Below are positions 5,314 through 10,103 of a stretch of DNA of 12,340 bases, one piece after another. Source of the DNA: an uncultured Collinsella sp. (GTDB lineage: Bacteria; Actinomycetota; Coriobacteriia; Coriobacteriales; Coriobacteriaceae); assembly GCA_900757385.1 (NCBI GenBank), contig CAAENO010000152.1, forward strand, positions 1 to 12,340. The letters run 5' to 3'. A program made the position numbers and the translations under genes. A model generated the notes under the pieces. It was not told the origin of the DNA. It did no database searches and was given only the letters and a program-made list of their open reading frames with translations. Numbering within the stretch: the first letter of the stretch is position 1; each line of letters begins with the position of its first letter.

Positions 5314-6075
5314 CTATTTGCCGTTGGACACGACCGTCTGACCCTCGACGCCGTTAAACCCAAACAGCATGTCGAGCGCCTGGATGTACCACGGCGCGTC
5401 CTTGCCGACTTCTTCGATTTCCTTGGCCACTTCGCTGGCCTTCTTGGCGTTTGAGGACTTTTTGCTCGACGACGAGTCCGAATCGTCGTCCAAGCCTAGC
5501 ACGTCAATCTTCTTCTCGCCGGGCATCACCAGGCCCAGGTCCTCGGACGCCGCGTCCTTGATACCCTCCTCCGAGAGCAGCTTGTCGACGCTTTTTTGCA
5601 GCTCATCATTGTATTGCTGGCGAATCTCGACCTGCTTGGCCAAGATATCGCTCGAACGCTTTGCCACGTACAGGTCGCGCACGGGGAAATACAGGCTCAC
5701 GAGCGCCAGAGCCACCACGATACCGATAAACAGTGGACGCAGAGAGCCATGCGTAAAGTCATAGATTGCCTTGACCACCGCATTGTCGTTGGCGTAGCGC
5801 ATAAAGTCCGAGCCCGAAAGACGGCTCGAAGGCCTGCTCGATTTGTCGTGTGCCTGAGTCGAGGGACGCGATGCATGCGACGAACGTGGCGGGCGCACCG
5901 GTCCATCTGCCAAGGTATTTGATTGAGCATTGGGGCGCGAGGTACTTGCCGGGCGCTGCGTGGAGCGGTCGGCGCCGGCATAAGCAGACCCACCGAGCTG
6001 CACCGTGCGCGCACGGCGAGGCGACGGCTCGCGCGAACCGGCGGAATAGTACCTGTTGTCGTAAATCTGATCCAT
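5314..6075 (-). CDS. DivIC/FtsB-like septum formation protein with long disordered N-terminus
   Basis: A 253-residue bitopic membrane protein. Residues 1-110 are rich in Ser, Arg, Pro and Gln and look disordered. One transmembrane helix (about 112-132, LRPLFIGIVVALALVSLYF) is followed by a coiled coil (about 136-172) that ends in EEGIKDAASEDLGLVMPGEKKID. The helix plus coiled coil and the 'GxVxPGE' tail are the DivIC/FtsB pattern; these proteins link the early and late divisome with FtsL/FtsQ-type partners. Beyond that is an unusual acidic Ser/Lys linker (196-212) and a C-terminal segment PWYIQALDMLFGF. The start at 6075 has AAGG five bases upstream; a longer frame to 6216 would run back through the eno terminator. 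Its place after eno and before ppx matches the actinobacterial order. Confidence 0.85.
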   Translation of the reverse strand: MDQIYDNRYYSAGSREPSPRRARTVQLGGSAYAGADRSTQRPASTSRPNAQSNTLADGPVRPPRSSHASRPSTQAHDKSSRPSSRLSGSDFMRYANDNAVVKAIYDFTHGSLRPLFIGIVVALALVSLYFPVRDLYVAKRSSDILAKQVEIRQQYNDELQKSVDKLLSEEGIKDAASEDLGLVMPGEKKIDVLGLDDDSDSSSSKKSSNAKKASEVAKEIEEVGKDAPWYIQALDMLFGFNGVEGQTVVSNGK

Positions 6076-6118
6076 GTGCGCCTTGTGCGGTTGAGGTTTG
6101 TTTGCGCTAAGTCCTTTA

Positions 6119-6127
6119 GTTATAGCA
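6119..6127 (-). promoter_or_regulatory. Extended -10 promoter of the divIC-ppx operon
   Basis: On the minus strand the sequence reads TGCTATAAC, an extended -10, about 44 bp before the divIC ATG and just after the eno terminator. No clear -35 is seen. Confidence 0.5.
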
Positions 6128-6164
6128 CGAGCGCCTGCACCGCCTTCGCCAGCCTTTGCTCGAC

Positions 6165-6198
6165 ATAAAAAAGGCGCTGAGCCGTATGGCCCAGCGCC
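6165..6198 (-). terminator. Intrinsic terminator of eno
   Basis: On the minus strand GGCGCTG pairs with CAGCGCC (6192-6198 with 6173-6179), with an inner GCC/GGC after one mismatch. A TTTTTT run follows at 6172-6167. It lies about 70 nt after the enolase stop. Confidence 0.88.
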
Positions 6199-6270
6199 CA
6201 TGGCGCTTTGCAGCATCCAGTCAAGGCGGGACGGAACCGAGTCAGCCTCCCCCTCACCAAATTCGTCCGT

Positions 6271-7560
6271 TTAGCGAATGTTGTAGAACGCGGTCTTACC
6301 GGCGTAGCGCGCGCTGCCCTCGAGCTCGTCCTCGATGCGGATGAGCTGATTGTACTTGGCGATACGGTCGCTGCGGCACGGGGCGCCCGACTTGATCTGG
6401 CCGGCATTGACGCCCACGACCAGGTCGGCGATCGTGGAATCCTCGGTCTCGCCGGAGCGGTGACTCACGATGCAGGCGTAACCGGCCTCCTTGGCGGTCT
6501 CGATGGCCTCGAGCGACTCGGTGAGCGTGCCGATCTGATTGACCTTGACCAGGATCGCGTTGGCGGTACCCAGCTCGATGCCCTTCTTGAGGCGCTCGGT
6601 GTTGGTGACGAACAGGTCGTCGCCCACCAGCTGCACCTTGTTGCCAATGCGGCGGGTAAGCTCAACCCAACCGTCCCAGTCCTCCTCGGCCATGCCGTCC
6701 TCGATGGAGATGATGGGATAGGTGTCGACGAGCTTCTCCCAGTAATCGACCATCTGGGCACTCGTGTACTCAACACCCTCGCCCTTGAGCTCGTACATGC
6801 CGGTCTCGGCGTTGTAAAACTCGGTCGAGGCCGGGTCCATGGCGTACATGAAGTCGACGCCGGGCTTAAAGCCAGCCTTCTCGACGGCCTTGGTAATGTA
6901 CTCGAACGGCTCGGCGTTGGTCTTGAGGTTGGGTGCGAAACCGCCCTCGTCGCCCACGCCGCCGCCCAGGCCGGCCTCGTGCAGCACGCCCTTAAGAGTG
7001 TGGTAGACCTCGGCGCACCAGCGCAGGCCCTCGGTAAAGCTCGGGGCGCCCACCGGCATGATCATGAACTCCTGGAAGTCAACGTTGTTGTCGGCATGGA
7101 CGCCGCCGTTGAGGATGTTCATCATGGGCGTGGGCAGCAGATGGGCGTTGACACCGCCCAGGTACTGGTACAGCGCCAGGCCCGCCGACTCGGCCGCGGC
7201 GCGGGCAACGGCCAGCGACACGCCCAGAATGGCGTTGGCGCCGAGCTTGGTCTTGTTGGGCGTACCGTCCGCGGCGATCAGTGCGGCATCGACGGCGCGC
7301 TGGTCGAAGGCCTCGAGACCCACGACGGCATCGGCGCACTCGTTGTTGACGTGCTCGACGGCTTGCGAGACGCCCTTGCCCAAGTAGCGACCCTTGTCGC
7401 CGTCGCGCAGCTCGCATGCCTCAAAGGCGCCGGTCGAAGCGCCCGAAGGCACTATCGCGCGGCCGAAGCTGCCGTCCTCGAGCACGACCTCGACCTCGAC
7501 GGTGGGGTTGCCGCGGCTGTCGAGCACCTCGCGACCGTAGACATCCAAAATATCGCTCAT
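6271..7560 (-). CDS. eno: Enolase (phosphopyruvate hydratase)
   Basis: A 429-residue enolase, the usual length, converting 2-phosphoglycerate to phosphoenolpyruvate in glycolysis. Key residues are all present: the mobile loop SGASTGAFEACELRDGD (39-55), H155 in NGGVHADNNVDFQEF, E164, the catalytic general acid E205 in GDEGGF, metal ligands D242, E287 and D314 (GDDLFVTN), catalytic base K339 in VKVNQIGT, and H367 in VSHRSGETEDS. The C-terminal SGAPCRSDRIAKYNQL is the family signature. The ATG at 7560 has GGGAG upstream. It has its own promoter and terminator, so it is transcribed apart from mazG upstream and divIC downstream, as suits a highly expressed glycolytic gene. The strong codon bias produces a long false frame on the opposite strand. 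Confidence 0.99.
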   Translation of the reverse strand: MSDILDVYGREVLDSRGNPTVEVEVVLEDGSFGRAIVPSGASTGAFEACELRDGDKGRYLGKGVSQAVEHVNNECADAVVGLEAFDQRAVDAALIAADGTPNKTKLGANAILGVSLAVARAAAESAGLALYQYLGGVNAHLLPTPMMNILNGGVHADNNVDFQEFMIMPVGAPSFTEGLRWCAEVYHTLKGVLHEAGLGGGVGDEGGFAPNLKTNAEPFEYITKAVEKAGFKPGVDFMYAMDPASTEFYNAETGMYELKGEGVEYTSAQMVDYWEKLVDTYPIISIEDGMAEEDWDGWVELTRRIGNKVQLVGDDLFVTNTERLKKGIELGTANAILVKVNQIGTLTESLEAIETAKEAGYACIVSHRSGETEDSTIADLVVGVNAGQIKSGAPCRSDRIAKYNQLIRIEDELEGSARYAGKTAFYNIR

Positions 7561-7610
7561 GTTGTCTCCCTCTCACTTGGAAACGTAGTTGATGCAAGCG
7601 ACTGGCCGAC

Positions 7611-7629
7611 GGTGCACCATCGGTGCGCC
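7611..7629 (-). promoter_or_regulatory. Hairpin in the eno 5' leader
   Basis: On the minus strand GGCGCACC-GAT-GGTGCACC forms an 8-base stem with one mismatch and a 3-nt loop, about 50 nt upstream of the start codon. It could affect mRNA stability; no known riboswitch is recognised. Confidence 0.35.
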
Positions 7630-7659
7630 TGCGTAAGTTAGCCTTGTCGCACTTTTTGC

Positions 7660-7689
7660 ATTATGCCCTAAGTTAGCCGAGGGATACAA
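7660..7689 (-). promoter_or_regulatory. Promoter of eno
   Basis: On the minus strand TTGTAT (7689-7684) is followed after 18 bp by CATAAT (7665-7660). This predicts a start near 7653 and a leader of about 90 nt. A 10-bp direct repeat, GGCTAACTTA on the minus strand, lies at 7669-7678 inside the spacer and again at 7634-7643, 35 bp apart, which could be a regulator site. Confidence 0.55.
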
Positions 7690-7699
7690 TTGTTTTTCG

Positions 7700-7745
7700 A
7701 AAAATTTAGCGGGAACGATGCGGCATGTCAGCCCGTCGTTCCCGC
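7700..7745 (-). terminator. Intrinsic terminator of the larC-yfcE-mazG unit
   Basis: The 10-bp stem GCGGGAACGA/TCGTTCCCGC (7709-7718 and 7736-7745) has a 17-nt loop and is followed on the minus strand by TAAATTTTTC. It begins 4 nt after the mazG stop. Confidence 0.75.
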
Positions 7746-7749
7746 AGTC

Positions 7750-8610
7750 TTACTCCTCTGCCTTGGCGGCATCCCAGAGGTCGTTGAGGCCGTGGGTCGA
7801 AAGCTCGGCCAGATCTACATGAGCGTTGGCCGCCATCTGCTCCATCGCGGCCCAGCGACGGCGGAACTTGGCCGTGCTCGCACGCAGGGCGCTCTCGGCG
7901 TCGATGCCCTCCTTGCGCGCAACGTTAACAAGGGCAAAGAGCAGGTCGCCAAACTCCATTTCGCGCTCGGACGAGCCGGGAGCCTCGGCCTCAAACTCGG
8001 CACGCTCCTCGGCAACCTCGTCCCACACGTCCTGGACCGTCTCCCACTCAAAGCCCACGGCCGCCGCCTTGCGCGACACCTTCTGGGCCTGCATCAGCGC
8101 CGGCAGATGCGTGGGCACGCCGTCGAGCAAGCCCTCGGGCGCAGCCTCGCCTGCCGCCACGACCTTGTCCTTGGCAGCCTTCTCGGCAAGCTTGACCTCG
8201 TCCCAGATCTTGAGCACATCGTCGGAGTTATCGGCATCTGCATCGCCAAACACGTGCGGGTGACGACGGATGAGCTTGGCGTCGATATCGCGTGCCACAT
8301 CGGCCAGCGTAAACTCACCGGCGTCCGCCGCGATCTGCGCATGCAGCACCACCTGCATGAGCACGTCGCCCAGCTCCTCGCGCAGATGCGCCACGTCGTC
8401 CGCCTCGATGCAATCGAGCGCCTCGTAGGCTTCCTCGATCATGTTCTTGCCGATGCTGCGGTGCGTCTGCTCGCGGTCCCACGGGCAGCCGTCGGGCTGA
8501 CGCAGGCGCCAGATGGTCTGCACCAGATGTTGCAGCTCGGCCGACGCGTCGACCAGCGTGGACAGGTCGCGCGAACCCTCGGCATTTTGCTGAGCCATAT
8601 GCTCGGCCAT
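7750..8610 (-). CDS. mazG: MazG-family nucleoside triphosphate pyrophosphohydrolase
   Basis: A 286-residue two-domain MazG that hydrolyses NTPs, especially damaged or non-canonical ones, to NMP and pyrophosphate. The N-terminal domain has CPWDREQTH (42-50) and the EExxE(x)nExxD metal site: EEAYE (59-63) and EELGD (78-82). The C-terminal domain repeats the pattern with EVAEERAEFE (198-207) and EFGDLL (219-224), so both all-alpha domains are intact, and the length is normal for full-length MazG. The ATG at 8610 is 2 nt after the yfcE stop, and its GGAGGA ribosome site lies inside the end of that gene, so the two are translationally coupled. A longer frame reaching 8718 only overlaps yfcE. Confidence 0.95.
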   Translation of the reverse strand: MAEHMAQQNAEGSRDLSTLVDASAELQHLVQTIWRLRQPDGCPWDREQTHRSIGKNMIEEAYEALDCIEADDVAHLREELGDVLMQVVLHAQIAADAGEFTLADVARDIDAKLIRRHPHVFGDADADNSDDVLKIWDEVKLAEKAAKDKVVAAGEAAPEGLLDGVPTHLPALMQAQKVSRKAAAVGFEWETVQDVWDEVAEERAEFEAEAPGSSEREMEFGDLLFALVNVARKEGIDAESALRASTAKFRRRWAAMEQMAANAHVDLAELSTHGLNDLWDAAKAEE

Positions 8611-8612
8611 GG

Positions 8613-9161
8613 TTAGTCCTCCTCCATGATCACATGGCGGAACGCGCCGCCCTCGTAGATGCCGTAGCTGTGCGTGCCGTCCTTGGGGATGCTCACGCTG
8701 CCGGGGTTGAAGAGCCACAGGCCCGGGTATGCGGCGCTTTCCTCGTTAACCTTGATGTGCGTGTGGCCGTAGACGAGCGCGGAACCCTCGGGCAGTGCGG
8801 GCGCGTGGTCGACGCTGTTGTGCATGCCGGCGCCAAAGACGTGGCCGTGCGTCAGGAACAGCTCGCGGCCGGCCTCGTCGAACAGCGTGGCGTAGTCGGC
8901 CATGATGGGGAAGTCAAGCACCATCTGGTCGACCTCGGCGTCACAGTTGCCGCGCACCGCGATGATGCGGTCGGCCAGAGCGTTGAGCATCGGGATCACG
9001 CGCTTGGGAGCGTAGTCGCGCGGCAGGTCGTTGCGCGGGCCGTGGTAGAGCAGGTCGCCCAGCAGCACAATGCGGTCGGGCTGTTCGGATTCGATGGCAG
9101 TGCAGAGGCGCTCGGCCCAGTATGCCGAGCCATGGATGTCAGAGGCGATGAGGTATTTCAT
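8613..9161 (-). CDS. yfcE: YfcE-type metallophosphodiesterase
   Basis: A 182-residue calcineurin-like phosphoesterase of the YfcE/MJ0936 group, which hydrolyses phosphodiesters in vitro; the natural substrate is unknown. The full dinuclear metal site is visible: DIHG (D8, H10), GDLLYHGPRN (D36), RGNCDAE (N72), THGH (H105, H107) and YGHTH (H133, H135), followed by NPGSV. The length equals that of E. coli YfcE. AAAGGA six bases before the ATG at 9161 supports the start. It lies between larC and mazG, 73 nt after the first and 2 nt before the second, probably in one transcript. Confidence 0.93.
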   Translation of the reverse strand: MKYLIASDIHGSAYWAERLCTAIESEQPDRIVLLGDLLYHGPRNDLPRDYAPKRVIPMLNALADRIIAVRGNCDAEVDQMVLDFPIMADYATLFDEAGRELFLTHGHVFGAGMHNSVDHAPALPEGSALVYGHTHIKVNEESAAYPGLWLFNPGSVSIPKDGTHSYGIYEGGAFRHVIMEED

Positions 9162-9234
9162 GGGGAGTCCTTTCGAAGCGGAGTTGATGGGGGCTGTATA
9201 CGGGGTCCGGCGGATGTGGAGCCCATCTACCGTG

Positions 9235-9720
9235 TTACTCGAATCGCAGCGCCGCGCTCTGAGCCGCCTGCATCACGCGTTGGAGCGGCACGCCATGTTC
9301 GCGGGCAAGACGGGCGCAATCCTCGTACTCGGGTGCCGCGCGCTCGCTGCCGTCGGGCAGAGTCGCCACCTTAACGGATACCTCGCCCCAAGGCGTTGTC
9401 ACCTGTTCGAATCGGCGCGGCAGGCAAACGCGTTCCATCACCTGGCGACGAACGGCGTTGGTCGTGGTCTCCAAAAAGATAATCGTCTGCAGGCGCTCAA
9501 TATCCTCGTGCGAGCAGATCACCTGCAACTGCCATCCGGGGCGGCCTTTCTTGCAGTAGAGGGGCAGCCAGTGCACCTCGCGGGCGCCGGCCTCGCGCAG
9601 GCGGTCGGCGGCATAGGCGAGCACCTCGGGCGACGCATCGTCGATGTCGCACTCCAGCTTGACGATGGTTTCGGGCGCATCGGTCTCGCGGGACAGCGGA
9701 GATGTACTTCCACGTTGCAT
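9235..9720 (-). CDS. LarC C-terminal domain protein (stand-alone, nickel-cofactor type)
   Basis: A 161-residue protein matching the C-terminal part of LarC (DUF111), the CTP-dependent enzyme that inserts nickel into the pincer cofactor of lactate racemase and relatives. Motifs recalled from the family are IVKLECDIDDASPEVLAY (19-36), PLYCKKGRPG (53-62), IIFLETTTNAVRR (80-92), LPRRF (100-104) and APEYEDCARLAREHGVPL (129-146). Full LarC has about 400 residues or more, and in L. plantarum larC1 and larC2 are joined by ribosomal frameshifting. No LarC N-terminal half is found upstream here in any frame: this gene has its own promoter and ribosome site (AAAGGA, 10 nt before the ATG), and a divergent intergenic region follows. 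The role of the isolated domain is unknown. A longer frame to 9828 lacks a ribosome site. Confidence 0.85.
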   Translation of the reverse strand: MQRGSTSPLSRETDAPETIVKLECDIDDASPEVLAYAADRLREAGAREVHWLPLYCKKGRPGWQLQVICSHEDIERLQTIIFLETTTNAVRRQVMERVCLPRRFEQVTTPWGEVSVKVATLPDGSERAAPEYEDCARLAREHGVPLQRVMQAAQSAALRFE

Positions 9721-9763
9721 ACGGTCCGGATCCTTTCCGCACGGGCTCGTTTTATTCACCCAA

Positions 9764-9772
9764 ACGCTAGCA
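9764..9772 (-). promoter_or_regulatory. Extended -10 promoter of larC-yfcE-mazG
   Basis: On the minus strand TGCTAGCGT, preceded by TG, lies about 44 bp before the larC ATG. It has the same GTGCTA core as the tRNA-Leu and divIC promoters. No clear -35 is seen. Confidence 0.4.
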
Positions 9773-9823
9773 CATCGGACGTGGCACAGGCGTGACTTTC
9801 GTTCGTCGCCGCCCTTGCCCCTA

Positions 9824-9895
9824 TCCAAACATGTACGTCAGCCTCCAAACATGTCATTTTTTGTCGGTTTTGGAGGCTGACGTACACGTTTTGGA
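9824..9895. repeat. 72-nt long imperfect palindrome in the larC / ABC exporter intergenic region
   Basis: The arms TGTACGTCAGCCTCCAAA (9832-9849) and its exact complement (9869-9886) are 18 nt. The stem extends outward past one mismatch and one bulge to 9824 and 9895, about 25 pairs in all. The loop is 19 nt. The 10-mer CCAAACATGT occurs at 9825-9834 and 9845-9854, and a variant (CCAAAACGTGT) occurs on the other strand at the right edge. Both flanking genes start, not end, here, so it is not their terminator. Confidence 0.85.
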
Positions 9896-10000
9896 GCGGG
9901 CCGCACACGATCAAAATTGCGCCCGCATTCCGTCCACCACAAAGTTCGCCGCACTCAACAATTTTGGACTTTCTACGCAGTTCATCGGCTAAAAAATTAC

Positions 10001-10068
10001 CCTCGGCATACTTAACCGCTGCACGATGTTACTCTAGTTGCATTTGGCTAACTAAGCGGCTGCCGAGG
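10001..10068. promoter_or_regulatory. Inverted repeat and weak promoter ahead of the ABC exporter
   Basis: CCTCGGCA (10001-10008) with TGCCGAGG (10061-10068), and inside it CCGCT (10016-10020) with AGCGG (10055-10059), flank a possible extended -10, TGTTACTCT (10027-10035). The remaining intergenic DNA (9896-10000) is AT-richer than its surroundings and shows nothing else I can name. Confidence 0.35.
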
Positions 10069-10103
10069 ACCCCGCCCGGCACCGTTACGGCATAGGAGGT
10101 TTC

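Noticed and set aside
5314..6216. Longer divIC start at 6216
   Set aside because: It would begin before the eno terminator and run through the predicted promoter. The ATG at 6075 has a ribosome site.
6208..7641. 477-codon frame on the plus strand opposite enolase
   Set aside because: It is a shadow of the highly GC-biased eno gene. It starts inside the eno terminator region and resembles no protein, whereas the minus strand encodes a full enolase with all catalytic residues.
7750..8718. Longer mazG start at 8718
   Set aside because: The extra residues overlap yfcE in another frame. GGAGGA before the ATG at 8610 fixes the start.
9235..9828. LarC made by programmed frameshifting from an upstream larC1
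   Set aside because: No LarC N-terminal motifs appear in any minus-strand frame upstream. The extra residues to 9828 span the predicted promoter and do not resemble LarC.
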